Source: Megaustenia siamemsis (Eukaryota; Mollusca; Gastropoda; Stylommatophora; Ariophantidae). Taken from it: DNA of 64,000 nucleotides. The stretch covers positions 18,633,011-18,697,010 of the forward strand of contig JAVIAB010000047.1 in NCBI GenBank assembly GCA_032433765.1. Direction: 5' to 3'. A program made the position numbers and the translations under genes. Below, in pieces: positions 44,950-56,500 of this stretch (the first letter of the stretch is position 1; every line of letters begins with the position of its first letter). Below the pieces are notes generated by a model. That model saw only the letters and a program-made list of their open reading frames with translations, was not told the DNA's origin and ran no database searches.

Positions 44950-45444
44950 ATAGACTTGCAGAAGATAATATGGATAGTGCCGCCTCCTTTCTGTAAATAT
45001 TGATATTTGCCTCTGAATTATGACTCGAACTCGAGTCTACGGCCGTGATTTTGACGTCACATAATTTCCGGTTTCGGCTAAAATGTCATTTTGTGCTAAA
45101 CGGGAAATTTCATATGTAACATTTCTTTATAAAAATTTATAGTGGAAACATAACTATTTTAGGACGGTGCGCATTCAGCCGTGAAAGTCATGCCTATATG
45201 TTAAAGAATCAGCTGTGAGATGTAAGCATCTACATAATCCCGCCGGTGTTAATATCGATTAACTTTTTTTAAATATAGGTTAAATAAGGCATCTTTGAAA
45301 CTGGATCACATTTCTTTGATAAAAAAATATTTTTATAGCGACATTAGTATTCTAAACCTAACTTCAAAAGATCAATGCAAATGAACAATAAGTTTTTGAA
45401 AAAAATAAATTAATGTCTAGGCAAACGAATCTGAACGGACTATA

Positions 45445-46580
45445 GCAATATTTTTGCGTCATGGATATTCTAAGGCTGGTTGCAAAAAATCACTTCAATA
45501 TAGCAGGTTGTTTTGAAGCAAATCAAAAGTAAATGTGTTCATGAATTGTTGAATGGGCTATTCCCATGCTTCAGAATTTAGTTCAGGCAAACGAAGAGCA
45601 AAAGACAGAATAGAAGAAGGATTTCGGAATGTTAAATAATTATAAATGAGAAAAGTGGACAGCATCAGGAGGGAAATGGAAATTATATAAATACATTTAT
45701 TGGAAGTTTTCCAGTTTAAGTGAATGACTTAATAGAAAATGTTTTCAAATAAAGAAATGAAAAAGCGGAACACTGTCGAGAGCCATGACCATATATGTCA
45801 GTAAGAAGGAATTTGAAAATGGCATTTCTTGTGTGAAAATTGAGGCCGCTACTTGGAATCACTGGAATGATATCGGGCATTAGTAACTCAATGATTATGC
45901 TCAGAATGATTGCGACTGGCAAGGCTCGACCTTAAAGCTTAGTCTCTGGGAAGGTCCTAATTTAAACAAAATCTGCCTCCTTTTGATGCCAGGGGACGCG
46001 GGTATAAAAGGTAAAGGACAAAGAAGAATTGTCAACCAATACAAAACCGGTGTCGTTAGTCGCTACAACTTCAGGGATATATGACGGAGGAATTTGAGCA
46101 CTAATGGGCTTGTCCAATGTGCAATGAAAATGTTTTTTGTAACACACTCATCTAATTTTCTAGGAACATTAACTACGTATCCTGTGTAGACATTTTGTTG
46201 TCCAAATAGTCAATTTTGAAGAGGATCAATTGCATTTTTATGGGGGGGGGGGGTGGATCGAAGTTTACTGAGCTTTCAAATTCCACAAACAGGACTGTGT
46301 AAATCAAGCCCAAAAAATTAAAATAAAATCGTTATCCTTCTCCTCAATTCTTGTGGTTATAGTTCTATGGTATCTTGCAGTTCAGAACAAACACGAATGG
46401 CATGCATATTAACAAATAAGGTAAAGCACTGGTTGCACCCATGTCTGAAACATGAACTCTAAATGTTTCATATTTGGCAGGTGTTTGATTTCAATTTTAA
46501 AAATTGATGTTTGACAGTCACAGTTGTATGAATCCTGTATATGAGCTTTATGTCTTGACAGCCGGTTGATAATAAACAAA
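45445..46580. other. Mostly unassigned; degraded repeat R
   Basis: A degraded copy of repeat R lies at 46017-46130 (GTCGTTAGTCGCTAC, GCACTAATGG). A 10-base G run occurs at 46240. No gene recognised. Confidence 0.35.
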
Positions 46581-46584
46581 CACG

Positions 46585-46918
46585 GAAACACCGATGGTAC
46601 GAATGGGAGTTGATAAGTTGACCAGGGACAGGTTGATGACGTATCTAGAAGTCAAGTTTGATCGTAGCCTGTGTTTTCGGGACCACGTCAACCATGTAAT
46701 AACAAAATCCCAAAAAGGGTTAACCGCCTTGAAGGTCATGGCAGCTGCCAACATCGAGTAGAGGCTACTTACCCTTCTGTTTCAGGGACTAGTCCTCGCA
46801 CCAATCGAGTATGCCCTAGTAATTCTAACTGTATATGACGCAAACTGACAGCCCGGAGAAAATACCCAATGAAGCGATGCACATTATCTAGGGGTGTCCG
46901 AGGAACATTTAGGAATTT
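46585..46918 (+). mobile_element. LINE fragment L-g
   Basis: MGVDKLTRDRLMTYLEVKFD, RSLCFRDHVNHVITKSQKGL and MAAANIE-stop-RLLTLLFQG then PIEYALVILT: post-RT region typical of I/Jockey-like LINEs. One stop, truncated both sides; it ends where the duplication begins. Confidence 0.6.
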
Positions 46919-47039
46919 TTAAACAAAGTGTATGTCAAACGGAATGTCTTGATTTTATTTTAAATTAAATTTAAGGTTTATATTCGTTTTATTTTAAAGA
47001 TTACTTTCATTTGTTGAAAAATGCATTTATCCTTACTCA

Positions 47040-47074
47040 TCCACCACCTCTACACATCTACGTATCTCACAAAT

Positions 47075-47110
<36 letters not shown>

Positions 47111-47455
47111 GCGATCAGGACTCAATCAGAGTAGGACGTCCAGACTCTCATACGAAGACATCTGTCTGTTTAATTCTGTTAGATCCACTCCGATTGAGTA
47201 CCCGTTAAAACGTTGCACTGTGTTCTGCGCCAGTGGCCCAGTGCATCCGATTTCAGTCAGCATTTTTTCAGATTTGCATTCCTTAGCCTTTGATTGTCCC
47301 CAATCTTCCTGCAAGGCAGCAGTTGATCTTTTCTGTCGGGGGATTCTGCCCTTAGATGGTCGGCCTTCTCAGGTTTACGAGCACCGTCTGCCCGAGTCAC
47401 TAGAGGTGACTAACACAGACATGCGACTTGTAATATGAGGAAACTGCAACAAGGA
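47040..47455. other. Segment present only in duplication copy B
   Basis: About 415 bp between CCTTACT and AAGGAACAC that copy 1 lacks (junction near 1560). It contains a (CT)n tract (47079-47109) and 121 codons open on the plus strand with no recognised domain. The right end (47432-47455) matches element X in reverse, so copy 1 may have lost part of a larger element. Confidence 0.5.
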
Positions 47456-49057
47456 ACACTTTCATGCATAGCCTTCATTTTTTTCCCCTCGCCTATCCCC
47501 ATATACCGGTAAGTCACGTCCTCTTGAAAATGATGATCATCATAGCACTTGATGATGTTAGGCCATCGTTGATGACTCCAATTCCGAACATATAGACACA
47601 CAGTCAGTCGTCAAATTATCCTCGTTGCACATCAAACAGCAGACCGTAAGATTTGCGCACGGCCGGTTTAGGGAACCAATACGATGACGTAGCACACAAT
47701 GTCGCCAAACTCATAATCTCGATACCTTTAGACTTATGTCTGATTACTCAAGTGTAAGCAGCCTACGACGAACACAACACGAAGCAACTTCCCTAAAGAG
47801 ACAAAACTGCGACTGACGAAGTAGTTTACATTAATGTGTAACATGGAAATAATTTGCGTCAAAGAATCCCAACAACGGTCTTGAACAGCACTAATGTGGC
47901 GTAAAATGTAGATCAAGTCTAGACGGTGGAAGGTCTCACTCTCAACACTTGATTCGTCAACAACGGACTGTTGTCGGCCTACGACCTCGCTTTAGCGACA
48001 CAGATGTATCAAGCATATCCTCATTTTGACTTTTACGCAGAAAAGTGCAATGAAGATCCGAAAGTAATCAGACTCTGTGTGCATTTTCTGCAGCGATCGA
48101 GAGGACGTGGACTAGATCCGCCATTTTGGAAACGGACGTCCAAATGGATATTGAAAGCGCCATTCGTTGTATCGATTTATTGAAACTCGAAGTGGACATT
48201 TATGCACTATATAGCTAGATTACAGCGAGCTCTCTCTATATATGTATACGTCTTTAGGACCGATATATCCGTAATCAGCATGAACCGATTTGCTTAAGAG
48301 TTTTTTTGCCCGGACAGTGGACATTTGTTACATGTTTACGTTTTAGCTTCAATGGTTCTTTAACGTGCGCGAGAGTGCATGGGGACCTCTTGTATTTTTT
48401 TTTTTGCCGTGGTCAGAAAGAGCCAGACATCGACCTTACATGGTTGCAAGATATTTGTTTAAAGGGAGACGGCACTGTCGTAGTGTTGACCACATTTCTC
48501 CAGACATGTATATAACTCTAAAACACATGCACTAAAACTATATCCCATACACGTCACTCTCGAGGCGTGTCCGAGTACTTGCTTCTTCTATCAATGTCAC
48601 TCTAATATGTAACAAGGTTTCGATACCTACTTAATGGTCACTCATATATTCCACTAACCAGCCATGCATACTGCACCATAAATGTGTATCCTGTTTTATT
48701 AAAAAATATGTAATATAAAAAAAAATCACGCAAACGGTTTATAGTCGGCAGAACTCAGCTCTTAAATTGCTTTTCAATTGGTTGTCAATGACAGTTTAAC
48801 TTATCGCTTGGTTAACTTATGATATTGTGAAGTACAGTTAAGTCCGGTTATATCCTATGTTAAATGCTTCAATGCACTTATTTGGGTACAACATAAAAAT
48901 CCATTACAATTTAAGACTGGGTGAACCCGGAAGCCGTCGATCAGGATTGAACCCGATCTCTTGTCCTTTGTAGTCCAGTTCACTAACAATATATATATAT
49001 ATTTATATTTATATTTATATATATATATATATATATCAATATATATATATATATATA

Positions 49058-49062
49058 TATAT

Positions 49063-49093
<31 letters not shown>

Positions 49094-49745
49094 AGTACCG
49101 GGCCTACTATCGTTGGTGGTCATCTCTCCACAACTTTCGATCTTGACAGTTCTATCGTTTCTGTTGTTGACCTTCTGCCAAGCCATTCTCTTAAGCTGTC
49201 TGGTATTTTCTCTCTTTGCTACCCTCTATCTCTTCGTCCCTCAATTTTCCAGTTGTTACAATAAATATCAGTTGTTCTCTTCTCATTACATGGCCAAAAA
49301 ATGATGATTGTTTCTTCCTAATATTGGAAATTAGCTCTCTTTTTGCTTTGCCCTCTATCAGAACATTTTCATAACTCTTCTTAGCTGTCCATGGTATTCT
49401 CACCATTCTTCTGTAAAACCACATTTCTACAGATTCAAGTGATTTTCGTGTCTGTTGTCCTATTGTCCGTGATTCATATCCATATGTTAAGACATAAGGC
49501 TATACATAACATTTAAGAATCTTTTTCTTGTTTCTTTTGACAAAAAATTGATTGCATAGTATCTTCCTCATTTTCTGGAAAGCTTCTTTTGCCTGAGCCA
49601 TTCTGCATCTCACCTCTTTTGTACATCTTCCGTCTGAGGTTAACAAAGTTTCCAAATATTTAAATTCATTTACCTGTTTTAATAGTGTTCCACTTGTCTT
49701 TAATTTGCACTGAGGTGATGTCTTATTCTTTGTTGTTACCATTCT
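49058..49745 (-). mobile_element. LINE fragment L-a (duplicate of 3142-3790)
   Basis: Same insertion, copied with the duplication, with an ATC tail at 49064-49094. Copy B has an extra about 8 bp (GCTATACA) near 49498. Confidence 0.7.
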
Positions 49746-49749
49746 ATGT

Positions 49750-50264
49750 ATCTATTGAACTTTCAAGCCGTTGCCGGCCCATAGGGCGTAGACCAAGATA
49801 CACCTTCTCATATCTGAATTTTTGTTCTAGCAGTTTTCTTTTAACGATATTTTATCAAATCTCGCCATCTGTCTCTGTTCTGTGCAAGCAGCTCTATCTC
49901 GTTGAGGGAGCCGAATCCTGTTGCTCTTGCCTCTCTCATCAATGTTCTTCTCCCTGGGTCTTCCTCATTTTCTCTTACCTGTTGTTTCCCATATGAGGGC
50001 CTGCTTTGCTATTCGGTTATTGTCTCTTCTCATCACATGTCCAACATATGTCCATCGTCTTTTCTTTATTACTGAAGATATTAGTGGTTGAATGGCGATT
50101 TCTCTAATTTCCTCGTTTGTTTTGAATTCGTTCCACGCTATACCAAGTATTTTACTTAGACATTTATTTTCGAATGCGTTCAACTTTGTTTCTATATCTC
50201 TTGTTGTTTTCCAGCTTTCACACGCATACATAAGGGTTGATAGTAAATTTGATTTGAATCGCAT
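49750..50264 (-). mobile_element. LINE fragment L-c (duplicate of 3795-4320)
   Basis: Here the L-c frame is open for 99 codons (50264-49965): LMYACESWKTTRDIETKLNA to ALIWETTGKRK. Confidence 0.68.
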
Positions 50265-50794
50265 AAGTTGTTACCATTACTTCTGTCTTTTTGCTTTTTG
50301 TATATATTCTATTGAACCTAGGGTATGTGATAAGAACACCTTATAAAAATCAACATGTAGGCGTATAAAATAAGACCACTATCTCGTTTTTAAAGGTAAT
50401 TGAGTTAGACAAGGATGTATCTTATCACCTTATCTATTTGTCACATATACATATAATATACAATGAGAAATGTCAGAAAAGCGAATAATAAAGAACAATT
50501 TATTGCTCTTTATTTGGTATCGACCTTGGCAGCGCTAGAAAAGAATCTGGTAGCGATTATCAACTACGAAAATGATACTTAAAAAAAGCTAGAAAGATGA
50601 TTATATGCCACAGACTGAATGTTGAGAATTCTCAGAAGAATAAACAGGATTAACGAGACAATTCTCGAAAAGGTCAACACACAAAGAGAGCTTATAAAAA
50701 TTATCAGAAAGAAACAATCTGCTTATGTTTTTCTGTTTGAGGGGGAAGTGCTTGTTCACGGTTAACGTGCGTATTTAATCAATCCATATTTGGA

Positions 50795-51025
50795 GTGATT
50801 GTTGCTGTTTTTGTTGTTGTTGTTGCGTTCGCCAGCTTTCAACTCTGACGAAGTCCCTAGAGACTAAGAACTGAATTTTGGTTGTTAATCCATTTTGTCC
50901 CTGGCAGCCGTGTGCACAGGAGTCCCTCGCCGCACAGGTAGATAACTCCGACTTTGGAGGTACTCATGTTTTTTTCCGTCGATGAGTAACTGACGTTTCA
51001 AGCCGGGCCTCGCTGTTTTTTTCTA
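50795..51025 (-). mobile_element. SINE-2 (duplicate of 4870-5085)
   Basis: Same sequence and orientation as the unit 0 copy. Confidence 0.55.
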
Positions 51026-51689
51026 CTAACCTTTAGACATGAGAGTTGGTGAGAGAAGATGCTACTGAAGATGGAAGATAAAACAGGGGTAACGTGTTCA
51101 CACTAGGCAAAAAAGACACATGAACATGATTTATGACATAATAAAGAGTCTGACTATATTTACACTAAAACTCACACAAGAATCATGTTTATTTATTTCT
51201 CAGTGGAAATTTGCAGTGCAGTAAATTACGACCGTAAATATAACGTATTTGCTTTCACAAATCTATTATTAAAATGACAATGTTACAGGTCACAAGCAAG
51301 TGTTCATAAGTGATGTCATTACACACAATTCACTTGCTGGAGGCCTTTAGTCCCTAGCAGCAAAGATATCAACCATGTCTTGACATTCGAAAGTAGTCAC
51401 TAACAAATTTATTTATCACTTCATTATCTCAAACGGTTATTAAACTGTAGATCCCATCCAGCGTTTAGAGAATGTTTAGTTATCTTAGTTTTTTGTTTAT
51501 ATAATTATTTAAAGAACTGAAACAAGCGCGAGTTGTCGCTTATAAGGATAAGATAGCTTGATAACAAGAAAAAAACTACTATGTCTGATTATCGCAGCAA
51601 AACAGAAAGATGAATTCCTACATAAAGAAGCTGCCCAAATCTTCATTAGTTCAGTCGACAGATCATCTTTATTGCGCACCGGACAACTC

Positions 51690-51985
51690 CGCAGTGCTTA
51701 GATCTTCTCCTCAAGCCGTTTACCAGTAGTTTGAAGAAAGCCGCCGAAGACTTGAGAAAGAACCGAAGATGGCTATAGCATAAACTCCGTAGTGCTCAGA
51801 TCTTCTCCTCAACACATTCACCAATAGTTTGAAGCGTGCCCGTCAAAGACTAGAGAAAGGACTGAAGATGGCTATATCACGAACTCCATACTTATAAAAT
51901 CTTCTCCTCAACACATTCACCAATAGTTTGAAGCGTGCCCGTCACAGACTAGAGAAAGGACTGAAGTTGGCTTTAGCGCTTAATC
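51690..51985. repeat. 99-bp tandem repeat, three copies
   Basis: Same unit as 5748-6140 with one copy fewer. Confidence 0.68.
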
Positions 51986-52416
51986 CGTTGCACGGGAGAA
52001 GAGTTTCCACCAACCTTCTTAACAGCCTCTTCCGATATGCGTAGCAGATGAAAGTTGTTTCTTTCTTTTCACACCTCGCCCTGGTCCTTGATTGTCTTGA
52101 AGCCAAGTGTATTGTTTCTCTTGACGTTTATTGCGATGTCTACTTAAATGGGCCTAACATTAAGTACTTATTTTCTTATTTTACAGTTACTGGCGCTGTT
52201 TTCCAGGACAGAATTATAAATTATTTACATGTCAAATAAGTTAGGTTTTCGTTGTCAATACAATTAGTGTTTCCTCCAACCAGCACCCAGTTGGAGGAAT
52301 GCCACTAATTTAACTCGATTTATAACGCCTGCTTTTAGTGTGTGTATACTCAGTTATAATTTTTGTTTTGAAATAAATAATTATTTACTAATATGCAAGT
52401 CAAATCGTGATGTATA

Positions 52417-52424
<8 letters not shown>

Positions 52425-52479
<55 letters not shown>
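52425..52479. repeat. (AT)n microsatellite
   Basis: Over 50 bp of AT; replaces a short TATG/TA run at 6835-6880 in unit 0. Confidence 0.9.
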
Positions 52480-52481
<2 letters not shown>

Positions 52482-52482
<1 letters not shown>

Positions 52483-53120
52483 TCAGACAAGGCTTGTTCT
52501 GTCGCCGGATTTGTTTTCACTTTACAGCAAACGTCTGAGATCAATAGTAGACAAAAAATAATTAAAGTCAACGGTCACAATATAAATACTTTACGATATG
52601 CAAATGTCACAGTCTTAATATCAGAGACAGAGAATGAACTACAAGAAATGATAAGTCAAAGATAAGTCAAAATAGCATTTCATAAAATGAAAATCCAATC
52701 CTGACCAATCCTGACCTAAGGAGGCGAATTATGGACAGAAGACAAACATGTGAAAAGACTATTAGAGGCCACAGAGATATAAATTCTCGAAGAATGTTGA
52801 AAGTTCTCTGGACAGCTAAAAAGACCAATGTAGAAGTTCTCAAAGAGGCCAACACAAAAAGGGAGCTCATAAAAAAACATCAGAAAGAAACAATCAACAT
52901 TTTTTGGTCACATCATGAGAAGAGGAAAGTTGGAATACTTGGTTACAACTGGCAAAATAGAAGAAAAGAGGGATCGCGGAAGACAAAGAAAGAAAATACT
53001 GGATAGCTTGGTGTCATGGCATGGAAAACAGTCAACAGCAGAACTGATACGATGCACTGTAGATAGAAGATTGTGGAGGGACATGATTGCCTACGCCAAC
53101 CGGTATGGCACATGATGATT
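52482..53120 (+). mobile_element. LINE fragment L-b, 3' end
   Basis: Motif-B-like RQGLVLSPDLFSLYS, NELQEM, VPWTAKK-like VLWTAKKTNVEVLKEANTKR, KLEYLVTTGKIEEKRDRGRQ and KILDSLVSWHGKQSTAELIR, ending GGCACATGATGAT. Internal deletions. Flanked on both sides by (AT)n. Immediately downstream of gene B. Confidence 0.65.
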
Positions 53121-53121
53121 A

Positions 53122-53122
53122 T

Positions 53123-53168
<46 letters not shown>
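53122..53168. repeat. (AT)n microsatellite
   Basis: AT run following the LINE tail. Confidence 0.88.
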
Positions 53169-53170
<2 letters not shown>

Positions 53171-53433
53171 AAGCATTGTATGTTGTTGACATATAAGATT
53201 CTACAATATATAACTGTAATATATGTTCTTATATGGGTTTGATTTAGAAAATTAAAGACTAAAGCAATAATTGTTTGTTCAGCAGTTGCTTGTAGGACAA
53301 ACGTTATAGTGTATAATTAAATGTAATGAAGAAACAAAATAAACATAACCGTTCATTAAAATACGTCAGCAGTAAAGATTGTTGCTGTACATGCAAACTA
53401 AATTCACAAGTAAACATCTACAGCAAGTCGTCC

Positions 53434-53439
53434 TTTATT
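53434..53439 (-). terminator. Candidate poly(A) signal of gene B
   Basis: AATAAA on the minus strand, same spacing from the stop as in gene A. Confidence 0.4.
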
Positions 53440-53455
53440 TGGGCAGTCAGTGAAG

Positions 53456-53559
53456 TTAGGCTGTAGTGATAGGGGAGACAATCGTGGAAATGACGTGTCC
53501 CAGAATAATAGCAATGGGAAGTAACCCTGTGATTATCCTTGTTGTAGCAGATGTTGAAT
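53456..53559 (-). CDS. Gene B exon 6 (C-terminal tail and stop)
   Basis: 104 nt, acceptor TTTACAG, stop TAA at 53458-53456. The Thr/Ser-rich stalk differs from gene A, but the hydrophobic tail is nearly identical. A poly(A) signal candidate lies 17 nt beyond the stop. Confidence 0.72.
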
Positions 53560-56500
53560 CTGTAAATGAATTAGTAGTTTGATAAACATTTCCAAATATG
53601 TGGTTTATTATGTTAAATATAATAGCTAATATACATAGACGAATGTAATCCAATAATACATCATTCAAGGTTGTGCGTTAATTATAAAACAATTTTTTTA
53701 AAAATACGATTCTTTTTTTAAATTTCTTGTTTTATGTGTTTTTTTTTTTTGTTATGACGTAATTTTTTGTAAAATCAACGTTAAAAAGCACCAGATAAAG
53801 CGATATTATGGTCACGTTCAGGTTGTGTCCACGGTCATTTTGAAATGGGCTTGACAATTGGCTAATTAATAAGCAAAGTAAAAAAATGATGAGGACATTT
53901 TATTGCCGGCAACAACATATTGTTTGTTAAAAACAAAATCAAATTTACTTATCATCATCATGTGCCATACCGGTTGGCATAGGCGATCATGTCCTTCCAC
54001 AATCTTTTATCTACAGTGCATCGTATCAGTTCTGTTATTGACTGTTTTCAATGCCATGAAACCAAGCTATGCAGTATTTCTCTCTTTGTCGTCCGCGACC
54101 TCTCTTTCCTTGTATTTTGCCAGTTGTAACCAAGTATTCCAAATTTACTACCTGTTTGTAAACATGGATGCTTAGTATATATTCTAATTCTACTATGGAA
54201 CTAATTTATTTCATTAGTGGCGGCACCGAAAAAAATTCCGATTCAAATCACAAAAATGACCCCTTTCATAAAATAGTGGAAGGACTCCCCTTCTCCGTTA
54301 TACACATGTAGTATCAATAGTCACGTGAAAACCACAGTGACATTCGGATTAAGTAATCGGCGAATTAAAATTCTTTTTTTTAAATTAGCTTTTTATGAAA
54401 AATGAAATCATGTTTTTTTCGTGATTTTGAACCATCAGAACCGATAAGAGATAAATAATCAAAGCTTTAAGACTTAGCAGACTTTTATTATTAAACAAAT
54501 GATTCCTTAGTAACAAACATCACTGTCTTGAGCGAATATTTTACCTGAACTACATAATATCTCATTGCGTTAATTGTCGAAATGTGGTTTTACAGAAGAA
54601 TGTTGAGAATGCCAGGGACAGCTAAGAAAAGTAATGATAACGTAATGAAAGAGGCAAAAACTGAAAGAGAGCTAATTTCCAATTTTAGGAAAAATCATTT
54701 ATGATTGTTTTGGCCATGTAATGAGAATGGAACAGCTAGAATATATTGTGACAACTAACAAGATTGAGAGACAGAGATAGAGGAAAGTAAAAAGAAAAAA
54801 AATAACAGACAGTTAAAGAGAATAGCTTTGGCAGAAGATGGGAGCAGCGATAGCTCAGTGGTTACTGAACTGGACTACAAAGGACAAGAAGTCGGATTCG
54901 ATTCTGATCGACGGTTTCCGGGTTCATCCAGCCTTAAATATTGGGTACCAGAATTTTTTTCTGGGAAAGTAAAGTGGCAAGAGCGTAACACCAACCACAT
55001 TACCTCAAAAAGCATGTGCCGGATGGCTATACAAATTATGGTCACTAACACCCTATTCTCTATTCGCCACTTGGCGTGACGGGGCCCTTTACTTTTTTTC
55101 TACCATTATATGTGATTTATATGGATATAGTTTATACATAATTAAATTGCTAGATTGGTATTGCCTTTACATTCTTAAAACACGAACAATTGTCCAGAAA
55201 TGCCAAATATGATTAGGTCAAGTGTTCCGAATGAAGAACATATAGTTTACCAAGTTATCTGATTTGACGAGACAGACTTCAGCAGGCGAAACAAAGGAAG
55301 ACATAACACCCTCCACCATTTTCATTTGTTATATAATAGAAACATTATAGTAAACCTACCACGCGGACTCTTAACATGAACAAAGCTGACTTGTTAGAGC
55401 TTACTAAAGACAAATTCAGCCGTAGAGGCCAGTCAAAGTTAGATTGAAATCACGTGAACCTAATTTAAGAAAGGTTAAGGCAAAGAAATGCAAGTGAATG
55501 CATAAAAATGCGAAGCTGCAGTAAAGCTGAATGCGAGAAAAAATTGAAAAAAAAAAAAGAAAAAATGGTATGTTAGAAGCTTTACGTGATTAGTAGACGA
55601 CACAGATTCGAACGACGTTTCGGCTCAATAGGCCTTCAGCAGGAACAAACAAACAACATACACACACAGATATGTGATTAAATAAAACTAATCCTACATA
55701 GCTAACTAGTAATGAAACATCAAAAACAAAATAATCGAAATATGTTGACTTCCCTGTGTGTCGTGGACTGTGGTCAGGCTAGGAAAGGAATTTCTCACGG
55801 GTGTAGCTGTAATTTATACCCTGTGGTCAGAGGTGAAGGGTTCTAAAAATACACGAGTGGGGGGAAACGCTATATAGGTACGTCGACTACAAAGGCACAG
55901 GCAATATCTGAAAGTGTCTAAGGGCCCATAAATACATGTATACACACACACACAGATGCGTGTATACATATGTACACGTGCAAGATGACGTGCACATACT
56001 AATACATATCAACATACACATACATATACACACACATACACGTGTATGCATACAAGCAAGCACACATATACATGCATGTATATGCGTATACATATATATA
56101 CCAATACCCGTGCCTACGAACACATACATGCATGTGCACATCCATACGGGGACAATCATATGCGTGGAAGGGTTCACACCGGGGTCAGTGTGCAAACTCG
56201 AAGGAGAAAGAATAGAACAGTAGAATGACAGGTACTCAAAAGGCGGAAAGAGTGAGATGTATGAGAGTGGGGTGCAATAAAAACATATGAGGGGTAAGTA
56301 GCGCAGAAAAAAGGTATATAGGAGAACACCGAAGTGCCTCAACGGGGACTAGTGGAGAAGGACTAAGAACAGAGTGGCATAGTAGATAGACTAAAGAGCC
56401 ACAACATGGGTGGTAGAGAGGGCTCTGCAAGAGGGAAGGAGCAGCCGAAAGGAAACTATGTGTATGAGTGTGATACATTCATGCCCCGTGGGGTCAGCGA

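Larger units (their letters stand above)
43056..45442 (-). mobile_element. Apparently intact DD83E transposon (copy T2)
   Basis: The ends are perfect 23-bp inverted repeats (43056-43078 and 45420-45442) starting TAGTCCGTTCAG, flanked on both sides by TA (43054-43055 and 45443-45444), the TSD expected of the IS630-Tc1-mariner group. The 2387-bp element carries one uninterrupted 427-codon transposase gene on the minus strand. The 3' side between about 43330 and 43565 contains a LINE fragment that is not part of the family. It sits just right of a decayed relative (41605-42650). Confidence 0.82.
46920..52400. repeat. Segmental duplication, copy in unit B
   Basis: Partner of 1443-6500. It lies immediately downstream of gene B (minus strand), as 16940-17220 (a partial third copy) lies downstream of gene A. 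Confidence 0.85.

Noticed and set aside
46238..46255. G-quadruplex
   Set aside because: A single G run of ten without further G tracts nearby.
54837..54910. Functional tRNA gene (plus strand)
   Set aside because: tRNA-like head of SINE-1; acceptor ends do not pair and copies recur with the same body.
55936..56223. His/Thr/Tyr-rich small proteins
   Set aside because: CA/TG-rich non-coding part of a PLE, mirrored in the other arm.
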